From NCBI RefSeq assembly GCF_900104215.1, contig NZ_FMXO01000021.1:1-64000 (forward strand): a stretch of DNA of 64,000 nucleotides, in the 5' to 3' direction. The translations under genes were made by a program, and so were the position numbers. Positions 44,991 to 55,370 of this stretch are shown here, one piece after another. The notes under the pieces are model-generated. The model was given only the letters and a program-made list of their open reading frames with translations, had not been told where the DNA came from and did not search any database. The DNA comes from Desulfonatronum thiosulfatophilum (GTDB taxonomy: Bacteria; Desulfobacterota; Desulfovibrionia; Desulfovibrionales; Desulfonatronaceae). Numbering within the stretch: the first letter of the stretch is position 1; each line of letters opens with the position of its first letter.

Positions 44991-46015
44991 TAAAAAGGCT
45001 CGCTGGTTTTGCGTCCGTAAAGCGCCAAGGCCTGCAGGCAGGCATGCATCTGGGCAGGACCGAGACCCGGCGGGACATGACGGCCGGGCATCCGAAGACT
45101 GTAGGAGCGGCCCGCTTTTTCCGCATCCAGGACCCCGCGGCAAAGCTGCGACAATTTGGCTTCGGTTTCCTCCCCGGCCAAAGCGTCCCAGTCCAGCAGG
45201 ATCACATCGCCTTCCACCTCGCCGATGAAATCCTTGGAAACCAAACCTGCGCCTCTGGCCACGGCCTTCCAGGCGATTCGCCGCACGTGATCGCCATCCC
45301 GGTACCCGCGCAAGCCGTCATATTCGTCACCATCCCGGTCTGTTCGCGTCTGGGCCGATTGCCCCAACGCGTCGGAGCTCGCCAAGGGAGCAGCCCGCGA
45401 GGCCGGAGCAGGATAGACCACGCAGTTCAAGGGCAGCAGGACCCAGGACCAGGCCCGGTACAAGCCCAAAGGAAAGACGGTGCTGACAACAATTCGGGCC
45501 GGCCGCAGCAAACCTCGCGTTTCCGCGAGCAACGTCGGATTGTAGACCATCTCCTGCCGGGCATCGATATCCCGGCACAGAGCGTGCTCCTGGGACCACG
45601 CGTCAATATTTCCGGATTCAGCATCTGTTCGGCACCAACCGACCCGAATCGCATGTCGGGGGATGCTGGTCGGATTGACAATGATGATGGGGAAGACGGC
45701 CTGGAAGCCCGCGAAAACAGGCAAAGCCCGACCATAACTGACCAGCAGGCCGGAAAGACCGCGATGGGTATGAAAAATGCCTACAAGAGCAATGCCCGCC
45801 AGCAAAAAAGTCAGCAGATATCCCGGGGGGTTGTTATAGTTGATGGAGATGAGCAGCATGACCCCGAGCAGCATGAAAAAACCAAGGCCGGTTTTTGTGG
45901 GTAGGATATAGATCCGATTATGACCCAGCTGGATGGGCCCCCGAGTGTCTCTTCGTGATCGGGAATTGGAACGGAAGCTGTAGTGCAGACGTTTCCAGAG
46001 CGAGAACAGATACAT
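44990..46015 (-). CDS. DUF58 domain-containing protein
   Basis: 341 residues. Two N-terminal membrane helices (about 40-85) and the DUF58 signature DGDEYDGLRGYRDGDHVRRI followed by AWKAVARG at about 225-260, part of a vWA-like fold. DUF58 proteins are normally encoded with a MoxR AAA+ ATPase and a transglutaminase-like partner. Here the transglutaminase follows directly but no MoxR gene is adjacent, as the next genes upstream are rpsI and rplM. Confidence 0.92.
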   Translation of the reverse strand: MYLFSLWKRLHYSFRSNSRSRRDTRGPIQLGHNRIYILPTKTGLGFFMLLGVMLLISINYNNPPGYLLTFLLAGIALVGIFHTHRGLSGLLVSYGRALPVFAGFQAVFPIIIVNPTSIPRHAIRVGWCRTDAESGNIDAWSQEHALCRDIDARQEMVYNPTLLAETRGLLRPARIVVSTVFPLGLYRAWSWVLLPLNCVVYPAPASRAAPLASSDALGQSAQTRTDRDGDEYDGLRGYRDGDHVRRIAWKAVARGAGLVSKDFIGEVEGDVILLDWDALAGEETEAKLSQLCRGVLDAEKAGRSYSLRMPGRHVPPGLGPAQMHACLQALALYGRKTSEPF

Positions 46016-46051
46016 GAGGATTCAATACTGAAGAGGACCTGGAACGGCAAT

Positions 46052-46086
46052 AAAAAAGGCAGGCCTCCCTGAGGAGGCCTGCCTGC
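46052..46086 (-). terminator. Intrinsic terminator after rpsI
   Basis: On the minus strand GCAGGCAGGCCTCC pairs with GGAGGCCTGCC and is followed by six T. It separates the ribosomal operon from the DUF58 gene. Confidence 0.88.
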
Positions 46087-46110
46087 AGATGCTGCGTAAA
46101 GAAGTGAAAA

Positions 46111-46503
46111 TTAGCGTTTTGAGTACTGAAAGCGGGCGCGGGCCGAACGCAGACCGTACTTTTTGCGTTCCTTGATCCGGGCGTCGCGCGTAAGAAAACC
46201 GGCGCGCTTCAGGGTCGGACGCAGTTCGGCGTCATAGGAAAGCAGCGCACGGGAAATGCCGTGACGCAGCGCCTCAGCCTGACCGGCCACGCCACCGCCG
46301 TCAATGGTGGCCTTGATGTCGAATTTGCCCAGAGTCTTGGTCAGGTTCAGGGGTTGGCGCACGATCATCTGCAGAGTGGCCCGAGGAAAATATTCGTCGA
46401 AAGGACGATTGTTCACCAGGATCTGACCGCTGCCCGGGTATATCCTGGTTCTGGCCACGGCGGACTTGCGTCGTCCGGTTCCATAGAAAAAATCACTGCT
46501 CAT
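46111..46503 (-). CDS. rpsI: 30S ribosomal protein S9
   Basis: 130 residues. N-terminal [17 protein letters not shown], central [20 protein letters not shown] and the invariant C-terminal basic tail ending YSKR, which reaches the P-site tRNA anticodon. Cotranscribed with rplM 12 bases upstream, the standard bacterial arrangement. Confidence 0.98.
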   Translation of the reverse strand: MSSDFFYGTGRRKSAVARTRIYPGSGQILVNNRPFDEYFPRATLQMIVRQPLNLTKTLGKFDIKATIDGGGVAGQAEALRHGISRALLSYDAELRPTLKRAGFLTRDARIKERKKYGLRSARARFQYSKR

Positions 46504-46515
46504 GCCTGACCTCTC

Positions 46516-46944
46516 TTAGACATCCAAAGTTTTAGGCTGCTGGGCCGAATGCGGATGCTCGGCGCCGGTATAGACCTTCAATTTCTTCAACAAGGCGCGC
46601 CCCAGACGATTCTTGGGAAGCATGCCTTTGACAGCGTGTTCCAGGACGTACTCGGGTTTGGTCTGGAGCATGGTCCGCAGGTTGGTCTGCTTCAGCCCAC
46701 CCATATAGCCGGAGTGGCGATTGTACATCTTCTGGTCCAGCTTGTTTCCCGTAGTCTTTACCTTTTCGGCGTTGACCACCACGATGAAATCGCCGTTGTC
46801 CATGTGCGGAACAAATTCAGGCTTATGTTTTCCACGCAATCGATCGGCAATCGTTGATGCCAGCCGGCCGAGAACCTTGTCGTCGGCATCAATCACAAAC
46901 CATTCGCGATTAAGTTCCGCCGCGGTGGGTGAATATGTTTTCAT
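46516..46944 (-). CDS. rplM: 50S ribosomal protein L13
   Basis: 142 residues, full length. [16 protein letters not shown], the [20 protein letters not shown] region and [12 protein letters not shown] are family landmarks. GAGGAG lies about 8 bases before the ATG. First gene of the rplM-rpsI operon with its own sigma-70 promoter. The rplM leader often serves L13 autoregulation, but I see no clear hairpin in the short leader here. Confidence 0.98.
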   Translation of the reverse strand: MKTYSPTAAELNREWFVIDADDKVLGRLASTIADRLRGKHKPEFVPHMDNGDFIVVVNAEKVKTTGNKLDQKMYNRHSGYMGGLKQTNLRTMLQTKPEYVLEHAVKGMLPKNRLGRALLKKLKVYTGAEHPHSAQQPKTLDV

Positions 46945-46978
46945 GCTCCGTCTCCTCGTTCAAAACTGAAAGAGGTGG

Positions 46979-47008
46979 TCTATACTCGGTGCAGGCAAAA
47001 GATGTCAA
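46979..47008 (-). promoter_or_regulatory. Sigma-70-type promoter of rplM-rpsI
   Basis: On the minus strand TTGACA (47008-47003), an 18-base spacer, TATAGA (46984-46979), about 35 bases before the rplM ATG. Confidence 0.7.
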
Positions 47009-47052
47009 GCATGTTTCCCAGAGCAGATTTGTTCTCGCACTACGGGCGCTCT

Positions 47053-47139
47053 GAATCGGTATCGAAATCGAAATCGTGATCGTAATCGATTCCTGGTAAC
47101 TTTCCGATTTCGATAGCGATTTCGATTTCGATGATTGAT
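47053..47139. repeat. Two facing hexamer arrays (AATCGN ... GATTTCGAT)
   Basis: Left block 47053-47091 is made of AATCGG/TATCGA/AATCGA/AATCGT units. Right block 47106-47139 is the reverse complement type (GATTTC, GATAGC, GATTTC, GATTTC). Together they form a large imperfect palindrome upstream of the rplM promoter, in the gap 47009-47243, which has no gene. Confidence 0.8.
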
Positions 47140-47243
47140 GGCCCACCCTGGAGGCTCCCTTTGAACATACTGCAATCTACCACTCTAAAATTATGGATAT
47201 TTTGCAGAGAACAAAAAGGCTGGCATGTTTCCAAAACGCAGCA

Positions 47244-47822
47244 TCAAATTTGGTTCGGACTCACCGGCACAGCGCTGATCCGTTCCTCATACACGGACAT
47301 CAGGAACATCACGGCAATGGGGGTCGTGAACAGCGCGCCGATGGCGAAGGAGCCGCCGATGGCCTGAATGGCCCAGAAAATAAGAACCACCACGAGATGT
47401 TCCCCGATGTTGTTCTTGAACGACATGCGCATGCTTTCCATGAGAGCGTCGATCAACCCCAGCCCCCTGTCCGTCATCAGGGGCGGCATGTAGACCGCTC
47501 CCACGGCAAGACCGACAATAACGGCGAGGCCGGGGAGGACCAGAAGCGCCAACCCCAGACTCACGGCCAGGACGGCCAGCACGGTAAAAGCCAGCAGGGG
47601 CAGAAAAAGTCCCATGAACGAAAACAGGTCGCCGATCTTCGGCTCCCGCCCTACCCGGATCACCAGCAGCACGGCATGCATGTAGCCGGCCATCATCACC
47701 GGAGCGAGAATGCCCAGGGTCAGGAATGAAGCCAGAAACATGACCAAAGTCATCAGGACCAGGGGCACAATGAATCGAAGCGTCATTTCCCAGGCCAGCA
47801 CCAGATGTTTCTTGAAATCCAT
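47244..47822 (-). CDS. Small polytopic membrane protein of unknown function
   Basis: 192 residues, GGGAGA before the ATG. Four to five hydrophobic segments: about 15-40, 45-57 and 65-105, then MPPLMTDRGLGLIDALMES, an amphipathic segment typical of DUF4013/DUF975-like and glycerophosphoryl-diester-type membrane families, then 145-180. No cysteine motifs or transport signatures. Family assignment is uncertain. Monocistronic and divergent from the NfeD-like gene. Confidence 0.75.
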   Translation of the reverse strand: MDFKKHLVLAWEMTLRFIVPLVLMTLVMFLASFLTLGILAPVMMAGYMHAVLLVIRVGREPKIGDLFSFMGLFLPLLAFTVLAVLAVSLGLALLVLPGLAVIVGLAVGAVYMPPLMTDRGLGLIDALMESMRMSFKNNIGEHLVVVLIFWAIQAIGGSFAIGALFTTPIAVMFLMSVYEERISAVPVSPNQI

Positions 47823-48005
47823 TGAGTTCTCCCGATGTCGAGGCGTACATTACGGCAATGACGACAGTGCGTCTTTCTTTCAATTCATGGTCATTTGCAG
47901 TAGGCAGAAGGCAGATACGAACATTCTCATCGCAAATCAGATCCGGCCAATCCGCAGCCTGCCTGACCTGAACCTGACGACACGACGAAACTTCTCCGAA
48001 ACCAG

Positions 48006-48452
48006 ATGGCCAACAATTTGAGCAAACAAAACCAGCCCACCTGGGACAGAACCACGGTGCTTCGCTACGCCCTGATGCAGATCCCCGGAGTGGCGCTGGT
48101 CGGCGCAGGGCTCTGGTTTCTGCACAGTGTACTGGGACTTTCCGAAAGGTCCGCCTGGATGCTCATGTTGCTCTGGCTTGCCAAGGACACATTGATGTTC
48201 TTTTTCGTCTGGCCGGCCTACCAGGCAAATGTCGGTGACGGATGGTACTCCCTGGTCGGCCTGCGAGGCGAGGTGCGCGGCGAAATGCACCCCGAGGGGT
48301 ACATCCGCATTGGCGGCGTGCTCTGGAAAGCCAAGGCCGATCCGAAGACCTGTCCGATCCCGCCTGGAACCGTGATCGAAGTCGTTGGCAGGGAGGGCAT
48401 CAAGCTGATCGTGCGCCCCCTGCCTCCCCCGAATCCTGAGCAAGACATCTAG
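48006..48452 (+). CDS. NfeD-like membrane protein
   Basis: 148 residues. Two membrane helices (about 23-42 and 50-73) followed by an OB-fold resembling the NfeD C-terminal domain: VGLRGEVRGEM, GYIRIGGVLWKAKA, IPPGTVIEVVGREGIKLIV. NfeD proteins usually partner stomatin-type proteins in membrane quality control, but no stomatin or serine-protease gene is next to it. The OB domain is fairly clear; the role is inferred. Confidence 0.75.
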   Translation: MANNLSKQNQPTWDRTTVLRYALMQIPGVALVGAGLWFLHSVLGLSERSAWMLMLLWLAKDTLMFFFVWPAYQANVGDGWYSLVGLRGEVRGEMHPEGYIRIGGVLWKAKADPKTCPIPPGTVIEVVGREGIKLIVRPLPPPNPEQDI

Positions 48453-48455
48453 ATC

Positions 48456-48884
48456 CTATTTCAGAATCCCGCACCACTCGGCATCTTGCGCGTTCTCAAA
48501 GGCAAGAACCCGGTCCTCACGCAGAAAATAGCAGTAGGTGACCGGCAGATAGGCCTGACGCTCCTCGCTTTTCAGGGAAAAACGAACCCGCCCGACATAT
48601 CCGGGAACATTTTCCGCATTCATCGGAAGCAGTCCGACAGAGGGCGGACTGACCACGACATTGCGCAGAACCATGTCGCCCGGATACGTCTCGAAGACAT
48701 GAGCCATGACCACGTCCTGGAACCGCACGGGAAACGGCCCGCATTCCACGTCCTGCAATGCTTCGGATCCGGTTGCGGAACGCTGCTGCCCCGGGGCGCA
48801 GGCCATGATCATGGCGGACAGGAACACGATGCCGACCAGGATGACACGAAATGGAATCCGGTATGGAATCAAGGAGTGAAACAT
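48456..48884 (-). CDS. Putative lipoprotein of unknown function
   Basis: 142 residues. The hydrophobic N-terminal segment VILVGIVFLSAMIMAC places Cys29 at a lipobox-like site, indicating an envelope lipoprotein; this matches the GAGGTCTCC before the ATG. The mature part contains three further cysteines (CGPFP, TYCYF, EWCGILK) that could form disulfides. No recognised domain. Converges on the NfeD-like gene with a 3-base gap. Confidence 0.7.
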   Translation of the reverse strand: MFHSLIPYRIPFRVILVGIVFLSAMIMACAPGQQRSATGSEALQDVECGPFPVRFQDVVMAHVFETYPGDMVLRNVVVSPPSVGLLPMNAENVPGYVGRVRFSLKSEERQAYLPVTYCYFLREDRVLAFENAQDAEWCGILK

Positions 48885-48991
48885 GGAGACCTCATGGGGA
48901 TGCGGGTTGAGGACTGCGACGAAAACCTATCCGACGCAAAGGCGAAGAGCAACAGTTCCCGGAAATGATCCGTATAAACGCTCTGCGACCG

Positions 48992-50437
48992 CTACCCCCA
49001 ACCTCCACCCAGTGCCTTGAACAGGGTTGCCGTTGCGGTGAGGCGGTCGCGGAGGGCGTTGTTCAGGTTTTGTTCCGCCGCGAGCCGTGACCGGTGCGCA
49101 TCGAGGAACTCGATGAACCGGATCAGGCCCTGACGGTAGCGGATGTTCGCCAGTTCCTCGGTGCGCCGGGCAATGGCCAGCTGGCGGGAAACCGCCTCCA
49201 CCTGGTCCATGGTGCTTTGATGCAGCACCAGCGCGTCGCGAACCTCGTTGAAGGCCAGGTTCACGGTTGCCACATATCCGGCCTCGGTCTGAAGGTATTG
49301 CGCCTGGGCGGTTTCCACCCGCGCTCTGTTCCGTCCGAAATCCAGCAGGGGGCCGGCGGCGCCGATGCCCAGATTCCAGACCTGTGCCGATGAACCGAAG
49401 AGATCATCGATCTCCAGGGCGTTCGCACCCAGCAGCGCTGCCAGATTCAACCGGGGCAGGCGCTGGGCCTGGGCGATCCCGATCCGGGCGGAGGCAGCTT
49501 GCAGGGACGCTTCCGCGGCCCGGATGTCCGGGCGGCGAAGCAGCAGTTCCGAGGGCAGAACCTGGGGGACGAGCTCGGGATTGCGGATTTGCGTCAGGTC
49601 TCGGGCGTCGTATTCGCGTTCAGCCATCAGCTCGGCCGGACTCAACCCGGTCAGAACGCCCAAGGCGCCTTCCAGCCTCCGGAGCTGTCCGATCCGCGGA
49701 GGAAGCAGGGCTCGGGTCGCTTCCAGTTCCGTCTCAGCCTGGCGCAGGATGAGTTCGTCGATCTCCCCATACCTGAACCGCACCGTTTGCAGACGATAGG
49801 TCTCCTCGAGAATGTTCAGGGCTTCCGAGGTGATGTCCAGTTCCCTCTGGGCCGCCTTTAAGTTGAAATAGGTGGCGACCACCTCGGTGATCACGCTCAG
49901 GCGCACGGCGTCATGGGTGAAACCGCTTTCCCGGAGCAGGGCTTCGGAAGCCTCGCGTTCCCTGGCTGCCCGGCCCCAGATGTCCACCTCATAGTTCAGA
50001 ACGCCCGCCAGAGTGAAGAGATTGACCGTTGTTCCCTGGCTATGAGGTACGCCCGTGACGGCCCCGGACGCCCTTTGGCGGACGGCGTCGGCCTGGAAGC
50101 CGACGGTCGGGAACTGGTCGGCGGTGCTGAATCCCAGCCGCGCCCGGGCCTCCTGAATCCTGGCGGCCTGCATTCGGATGTCCAGATTGTCCGCCACGGC
50201 ACGGTTCACCAGCTCATCCAGATCCGGATCGCCGAACTCCACCCACCATTGCCTCCAATCCTCACCTGCGTCGAGAACACTCCGCTCCTGAACATCCAGG
50301 ACATCGTTCGGCGGCCATGCCGCGGGCAATTCCAGATCCGGGGCTCGGTAATGCGGACCAAGGGCGCAGCCGCTGAGAAGCAACGCCAGCAATGCCAGGA
50401 GTCCGTGGAAAAAACGGGACATGGTTCGGCTATTCAT
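48992..50437 (-). CDS. Outer membrane efflux lipoprotein, NodT/OprM type
   Basis: 481 residues from the ATG at 50437, preceded by AAAGAGG. The signal sequence ends in [15 protein letters not shown], with lipidated Cys and the GPxYxxP motif typical of OprM-like channels. Two OEP repeats form the trimeric beta-barrel and periplasmic tunnel. It overlaps the RND transporter end by 8 bases and completes the adaptor-pump-channel operon. Confidence 0.94.
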   Translation of the reverse strand: MNSRTMSRFFHGLLALLALLLSGCALGPHYRAPDLELPAAWPPNDVLDVQERSVLDAGEDWRQWWVEFGDPDLDELVNRAVADNLDIRMQAARIQEARARLGFSTADQFPTVGFQADAVRQRASGAVTGVPHSQGTTVNLFTLAGVLNYEVDIWGRAAREREASEALLRESGFTHDAVRLSVITEVVATYFNLKAAQRELDITSEALNILEETYRLQTVRFRYGEIDELILRQAETELEATRALLPPRIGQLRRLEGALGVLTGLSPAELMAEREYDARDLTQIRNPELVPQVLPSELLLRRPDIRAAEASLQAASARIGIAQAQRLPRLNLAALLGANALEIDDLFGSSAQVWNLGIGAAGPLLDFGRNRARVETAQAQYLQTEAGYVATVNLAFNEVRDALVLHQSTMDQVEAVSRQLAIARRTEELANIRYRQGLIRFIEFLDAHRSRLAAEQNLNNALRDRLTATATLFKALGGGWG

Positions 50438-53400
50438 TGCAGACCTCTTTCTTGGGGCGGAGCATTTTTCGATTATGAAACCAGAACGAGGAATCATCCA
50501 TCAGTTTGTAAAACAGGGGCACGAAGAGCAGGGCCAGCGAGCTGGCGAAGATCATGCCGCCCACGACCACCATGCCGATTTCCTGGCGGCTGTTGGCTCC
50601 CGCGCCGGTGGCGAAGACCAGAGGCAGGGAGCCGATGATGAAGGTCAACGCGGTCATCATGATCGCCCTGAATCGCTGCCGGGCCGCGGCCAGAGCCGCA
50701 TCAAAGGCGCACAGGCCCTTTTCCTGCCGGTTCTGGGCCGCGAACTCCACGATCAGGATGGCGTTCTTCGCGGCCAGACCGATGAGCACCAGCAGTCCGA
50801 TCTGGAAATAGATGTCATTGGGAAAACCGCGCCACAAGCCGAAAAGAGCCGCGCCCAGCACGCCAAAGGGCACGGCCGAAGCCACGGCAAAGGGCAGGGT
50901 CCAGCGTTCGTACTGGGCGGCCAGAATCAGGAATACCATCAGCAGGCCCAGCCCGAAGGCCAGTCCCCCTGCTCCGGCCGCCGCATCCAGCTGATAGGCT
51001 TCGCCGATCCAGCCGAGCTGCTTGTTGCGGTCGAGCATTTCCGCGGCGACCTCTTCCATGGCCTGTTTGGCCTGACCCGTGGTGTATCCAGGGGCGGGGT
51101 CGGCAAAGAATTTTGCCGCGACATTGCCGTTGAACCGGTTGATGATGTCCGGGCCGGGGCTGCGCTCCAGGGTGATCAGGGAACTCAAGGGAAGCATTTC
51201 CTCAAATTGCGAGCGTACGAAGACCCGGTTCAGGTCTTCCGGCCTGCTGCGGAATTCTCCCTCGGACTGCATGTTGACCTGCCAGTTGCGCCCGGCCAGG
51301 CTGAAGTCGTTGACGTACAGGGAGCCGAAGGTGCTCTGCATGACCTCGAAGACTTGGTTAATGGGCACTCCCATGGCCCGCGCCTTTTCCCGGTCCACCT
51401 GGGCATGATACCTTGGAATGGCGGTGTCCAGGGTGCTCCTGGCATTGACCAGTTCGGGTCGGGCATTGGCCGCGTTCATCAGACCCGTGGCCAGGGCCTC
51501 GATCTCCCGCGGCGAGGAGTCGTCCCGGATCTCCAGATAGCCCTGCACTCCGCCGGTCAGGGAGAGACCCTGGATAGGCGGCGGGGTGAAGGCCAGCACG
51601 TTGGCATCGGGAATCCCCATGCCCATGCCCATGATTTGCCCGGCCAGAGACATGGCGTCCTGGCCCGGAGCCGTGCGTTCGCGCCAGTCGGTCAAATTGG
51701 CGAAACCCAGGCCCATGTTGGGGCGCAGAGCGGAATCAAAGATGTCGAACCCGGCAATGGCGGTGAATTCCTGGATCTCGTCCAGTCCGGTCAGCATCGC
51801 GGTGGCGGTCCGGCGCACGGCTTCGGTCCGGGGCAGGGACGAACCCTGGGGCAGCTGATAGACAACCATGGCCACGCCCTGATCTTCCTGAGGCACTAGG
51901 CCGGAGGGCAGGAGAGATACGGAATAAACTGTACCTGCCATGACGCCGAGAAAGAGCAGGACGGCGATCACGGCATGGCGCAGCAGCTTGCCCACGGTCC
52001 AGACGTAAATGCCGGTGATTCCGTCGAACAGATAGTTGAACAGGGCGAAAGGGCGGGACGCCTTCCTCGTCTTGCGGTCCAGCAACAGCGCGCACATGGC
52101 CGGGGTCAGGGTCAGGGCCACGATCCCGGAAACCACCACGGAGACGGAAATGGTCACCGCGAACTGGCGGTAGAGTTCTCCGGTCATGCCCCCCAGAAAG
52201 GCCACGGGAACGAAGACCGCCACCAGGACCAAAGTCGAGGAAACCACGGCGCCGGAGACCTGCTTCATGGTCTCGATGGCCGCCTCTCTCGCGCGCATGT
52301 TCTGTTCACGCATCAGTCGGTCCACGTTTTCCAGGACGATGATGGCGTTGTCCACCACGATGCCGATGGAAAGCACCAGGCCGAACAAGGTGAGCAGGTT
52401 CACGGAAAAACCCAGGGCCATCATACCGGCAAAGGTGCCGATCAAAGAGACCGGAATCGCGGCGGCGGGAATCAGGGTGGCCCGAAATCGCTGCAGGAAC
52501 AGGTATGTTACCAGAATCACCAGCGCCACGGCGATGAGCAGGGTGATCATCACCTCGCGAATAGAGATCTCCACGAATTCGGTGGTATCGTAAGCGATGG
52601 TGTAGTCCACGCCGGGTGGGAATCGCTGAGAGAGGCTGTCCAGGGTCGCTCGGACGCCGACGGCCGTATCCAGGGCGTTGGCTCCGGGCTGAAGATAGAT
52701 GCCGATGGGCACCGCGGGCATGTCGTTATAGGTGGCGGAAAAGGCATAGTTCTGGGAGCCCAGCTCGGCCCGGGCAACGTCGCCCAGGCGCAGGACGGCT
52801 CCGTCCGCGTCGGAGCGCAGGATGATCCGCTCGAATTCCCGGGCATCGTTCAACTGTCCCGCGGTGGTCACGGCAAAGGTGAAGGCCTGTCCTTCCGGGG
52901 CGGGCTGCGCGCCGAGCTGTCCGGCGGCGAACTGGGCGTTCTGTTCGCGGATGGCCGCGGCCACGTCCGAGGGAATGAGGTCGTACTGGGCCATCTTTTC
53001 CGGATTGAGCCAGATGCGCATGGAATAGTCCTGGGAGCCGAACAGGGAGGCCTCGCCCACTCCGGGCAGGCGCACCAGTTCGTCCAGCACGTTGAGCAGC
53101 GCATAGTTGCTGATGAACAGCGTGCTTTCTTCGCCGCCCGGCGAGTACAGCACCGGGACCATCAGGATATTCGTGGACCGTGCTTCCACGCGCACGCCAA
53201 GATCCCGGACCCGTTGCGGCAGTCGGAACAGAGCCGCCTGGACCCGGTTGTTGACGTTGATGGCCGCCACATCGGGGTCCGTGCCCATCTGGAAGGAGAC
53301 AGTGATGCGCAGGCTGCCGGCATCCGTGGCGCTGGATTCCATGTAGATCATGCTGTCCACGCCGTTGATTTCCTGTTCCAGGGGCGCGGCCACGGAGGCG

Positions 53401-53573
53401 GCGACGACTTCGGCGCTGGCTCCCGGATACATGGCCGTGACCACGATCTGGGGCGGCACCACGTCCGGATATTGCTCCACCGGCAGCATGCGCAGGGCCG
53501 CGGCCCCGGCCATGACAATGATGATGGAGATGACCGAGGCGAAAATCGGCCGATCGATGAAGAAGCGAAACAT
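50430..53573 (-). CDS. RND multidrug efflux pump, HAE1 family (AcrB/MexB-like)
   Basis: 1047 residues, twelve membrane helices and two large periplasmic loops. N-terminal [17 protein letters not shown] is characteristic. The proton-relay segment in helix 4 reads [18 protein letters not shown]: the first relay Asp is kept but the second is Asn. The helix 10 Lys is present in [14 protein letters not shown]. Drug/proton antiport from periplasm or inner leaflet is expected; substrates are unknown. Overlaps the adaptor by one base (TAATG). Confidence 0.95.
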   Translation of the reverse strand: MFRFFIDRPIFASVISIIIVMAGAAALRMLPVEQYPDVVPPQIVVTAMYPGASAEVVAASVAAPLEQEINGVDSMIYMESSATDAGSLRITVSFQMGTDPDVAAINVNNRVQAALFRLPQRVRDLGVRVEARSTNILMVPVLYSPGGEESTLFISNYALLNVLDELVRLPGVGEASLFGSQDYSMRIWLNPEKMAQYDLIPSDVAAAIREQNAQFAAGQLGAQPAPEGQAFTFAVTTAGQLNDAREFERIILRSDADGAVLRLGDVARAELGSQNYAFSATYNDMPAVPIGIYLQPGANALDTAVGVRATLDSLSQRFPPGVDYTIAYDTTEFVEISIREVMITLLIAVALVILVTYLFLQRFRATLIPAAAIPVSLIGTFAGMMALGFSVNLLTLFGLVLSIGIVVDNAIIVLENVDRLMREQNMRAREAAIETMKQVSGAVVSSTLVLVAVFVPVAFLGGMTGELYRQFAVTISVSVVVSGIVALTLTPAMCALLLDRKTRKASRPFALFNYLFDGITGIYVWTVGKLLRHAVIAVLLFLGVMAGTVYSVSLLPSGLVPQEDQGVAMVVYQLPQGSSLPRTEAVRRTATAMLTGLDEIQEFTAIAGFDIFDSALRPNMGLGFANLTDWRERTAPGQDAMSLAGQIMGMGMGIPDANVLAFTPPPIQGLSLTGGVQGYLEIRDDSSPREIEALATGLMNAANARPELVNARSTLDTAIPRYHAQVDREKARAMGVPINQVFEVMQSTFGSLYVNDFSLAGRNWQVNMQSEGEFRSRPEDLNRVFVRSQFEEMLPLSSLITLERSPGPDIINRFNGNVAAKFFADPAPGYTTGQAKQAMEEVAAEMLDRNKQLGWIGEAYQLDAAAGAGGLAFGLGLLMVFLILAAQYERWTLPFAVASAVPFGVLGAALFGLWRGFPNDIYFQIGLLVLIGLAAKNAILIVEFAAQNRQEKGLCAFDAALAAARQRFRAIMMTALTFIIGSLPLVFATGAGANSRQEIGMVVVGGMIFASSLALLFVPLFYKLMDDSSFWFHNRKMLRPKKEVCNE

Positions 53574-54694
53574 TACTGGGCCTCCCCGCCGATGATGTTG
53601 ACGGGCGCGCCCTCGCGCAGGGCCACCTGGCCGCTGATCACAACCCGGTCGCCGCTCCGCAGGCCGTCCAGGACCACCTGCCGACCATCGATCACCGGAC
53701 CGAGGCGAACCGGACGAACCCGGGCCGTGTCCTGTGCATCGACGATAAAGAGATGCGTGGTTTCCCTGCCCTGGCCAATGGCGCTTTCAGGCACGAGAAA
53801 AACACGTTCAAGATGCTGCAGGGCCATCTGAACCCGGACGAATTGGCCGGGGATCAGATTCTGGTCCGGATTGGCGAAAACAGCGCGAACAGCCACGGTG
53901 CCGGTCCGGGCGTCGATGGTGCCGGCGGTGAAGTCGATCTCTCCGGACACGGGATGCAATCCGCCGCCTGGGAGAAGCAGGTTTACCTGTCCACGATTCT
54001 CACCGCTTCCATTGAGCAGAGACGCATCGTTTTCGGGCATGGAAAAACGGACATGGACCGGGTCGTGCTGCGTGATGGTGGTCAACAAGCCGCCCCATTC
54101 AATGAGATTGCCCTCGGACAGGCTTTCCATGTCCGTCAGGCCGCCGACGGGGGCGCGGACTTCGGTGTAGCCGAGGTTGCGCCGGGCGTCGGCCACGGCC
54201 ACCTCGGCCTGGGCGAATCGTGCCTGGGCGCGTTCAAGCTCGGTCATGGCCCGGTCCCGCTCCAGTTCGCTTACCGCGGCCTCGGCGTACAGCGCCGAGT
54301 ATCTGTTCCATTCCCGCTGGGCATGGTTCAGGTTGGCCTGGGCGTCGGCCAGATCAGCCTCGGCTCGGCGCAAGGCGATTTCATATCGCTCCGGATCGAT
54401 CCGGAACAGCAGTTCACCCTGGTTGACCATCCTCCCTTCCTGGTAATGACGTTCCCGAAGGATGCCCTCGACCCTGGCCCGGACCTGAACCTGCCGCGAG
54501 CCATGGACTCGGGCGGGATAATCCCGCATCACGTCAACGTCCTGCACCTGGGCGTGGATGATCACGACCGGCGCGGGAGGCATCTGACGCTGCGCGGTTT
54601 CAGACGTTTCACCGCAGCCCCCGAGCCCGAGGGCCAGCAGCACAAGCACTATCACGGCAGCACCAAGCCGAATGGAACAAACACCTCTTTGCAT
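53573..54694 (-). CDS. RND efflux periplasmic adaptor (AcrA/MexA-like lipoprotein)
   Basis: 373 residues from the ATG at 54694 behind GGAGGGG. The signal peptide ends with [11 protein letters not shown], a lipobox. Lipoyl-type halves flank a coiled-coil hairpin (about 95-165) built of [19 protein letters not shown] and following heptads, then the beta-barrel and membrane-proximal domain ([10 protein letters not shown]). First gene of the adaptor-pump-channel operon. No TetR-type repressor is adjacent; the nearest regulator is the GAF/sigma-54 activator at 55371. Confidence 0.94.
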   Translation of the reverse strand: MQRGVCSIRLGAAVIVLVLLALGLGGCGETSETAQRQMPPAPVVIIHAQVQDVDVMRDYPARVHGSRQVQVRARVEGILRERHYQEGRMVNQGELLFRIDPERYEIALRRAEADLADAQANLNHAQREWNRYSALYAEAAVSELERDRAMTELERAQARFAQAEVAVADARRNLGYTEVRAPVGGLTDMESLSEGNLIEWGGLLTTITQHDPVHVRFSMPENDASLLNGSGENRGQVNLLLPGGGLHPVSGEIDFTAGTIDARTGTVAVRAVFANPDQNLIPGQFVRVQMALQHLERVFLVPESAIGQGRETTHLFIVDAQDTARVRPVRLGPVIDGRQVVLDGLRSGDRVVISGQVALREGAPVNIIGGEAQ

Positions 54695-54753
54695 CAACCC
54701 CTCCGTTGCTCACACATCTTATGTTGAACCCAATGCCGCGGCGTTCGCGCTAT

Positions 54754-54789
54754 ACGGCATTCTCCAAACTCCGACTTCCTGAATGCCGT
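54754..54789. promoter_or_regulatory. 9-bp inverted repeat upstream of the RND operon
   Basis: ACGGCATTC, 18-base spacer, GAATGCCGT, about 60 bases upstream of the adaptor start. It may be an operator for the efflux operon or a hairpin ending the preceding small gene; no T-run is present. Confidence 0.35.
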
Positions 54790-54793
54790 CTCC

Positions 54794-55093
54794 TCAACCC
54801 GGCTCCTGCCCTTTGTCCGCCGTCTCTTTCGCCACCTTGGTCCAGTGCGTATGGGAGACCCAGCCGAAGCGAGAAAAAATGTCGGCAATTCTCAAACCCT
54901 GCTCCGAGAATCCCTCTCTTTCCGGTACCGGACCTTGATGCAACAGGATCACGATGTCCCCCTCACGTTCCACGCAGGTCCACACCTCAAGTGAATCCGC
55001 GGTTTCAATGCCGCAAGGAAGCAATTCCCGCGCGGATTGCAATGCATTGAGTTCTTGTTCGTTGTTCAATGGACTGACATAAATGATTTCCAT
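54794..55093 (-). CDS. Small hypothetical protein upstream of the RND operon
   Basis: 99 residues from the ATG at 55093 (MEIIYVSPLNNEQEL); a longer in-frame start would add an AT-rich, non-coding-looking leader. Soluble, mixed alpha/beta, with LEVWTCVEREGDIVILLHQG. No known motif. It is co-oriented with the efflux operon about 100 bases downstream. Moderate confidence that it is expressed. Confidence 0.55.
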   Translation of the reverse strand: MEIIYVSPLNNEQELNALQSARELLPCGIETADSLEVWTCVEREGDIVILLHQGPVPEREGFSEQGLRIADIFSRFGWVSHTHWTKVAKETADKGQEPG

Positions 55094-55293
55094 ACATAAT
55101 CCCGCTATTGCAGCTGTTTTTTTTAGATTCCAGATTATCGCAAACAATGATGAATTGGCCCAACACCGCAGGTCAGATTGAAAATTGTCAGATCCTTCGG
55201 TCTGACGTGCATCTACATCTTTAACATGAATCGTGCCAAAAAAATAACCCATGAAATCGGATTGTTAAAAAAGATAACAAACGCAAAAGTCTT

Positions 55294-55323
55294 ATTTGAC
55301 ATTCAAGTAGCGTCAAATATGAT
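55294..55323 (+). promoter_or_regulatory. Sigma-70 promoter with overlapping inverted repeat before the GAF/sigma-54 regulator
   Basis: TTGACA at 55296-55301, 16-base spacer, TATGAT at 55318-55323. An inverted repeat ATTTGAC-N11-GTCAAAT (55294-55300 and 55312-55318) overlaps it, and a related TTCAAATATGA recurs at 55341. This arrangement suggests binding of a repressor or autoregulator at the promoter. Confidence 0.55.
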
Positions 55324-55370
55324 AGTGATGGGGTTTTTGTTCAAATATGACGCTCAGGGAGAGAAAAGGA

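Noticed and set aside
51975-53831. 618-codon plus-strand frame opposite the RND pump
   Set aside because: Shadow of the pump gene; no domain and highly biased His/Gln/Gly/Asp composition.
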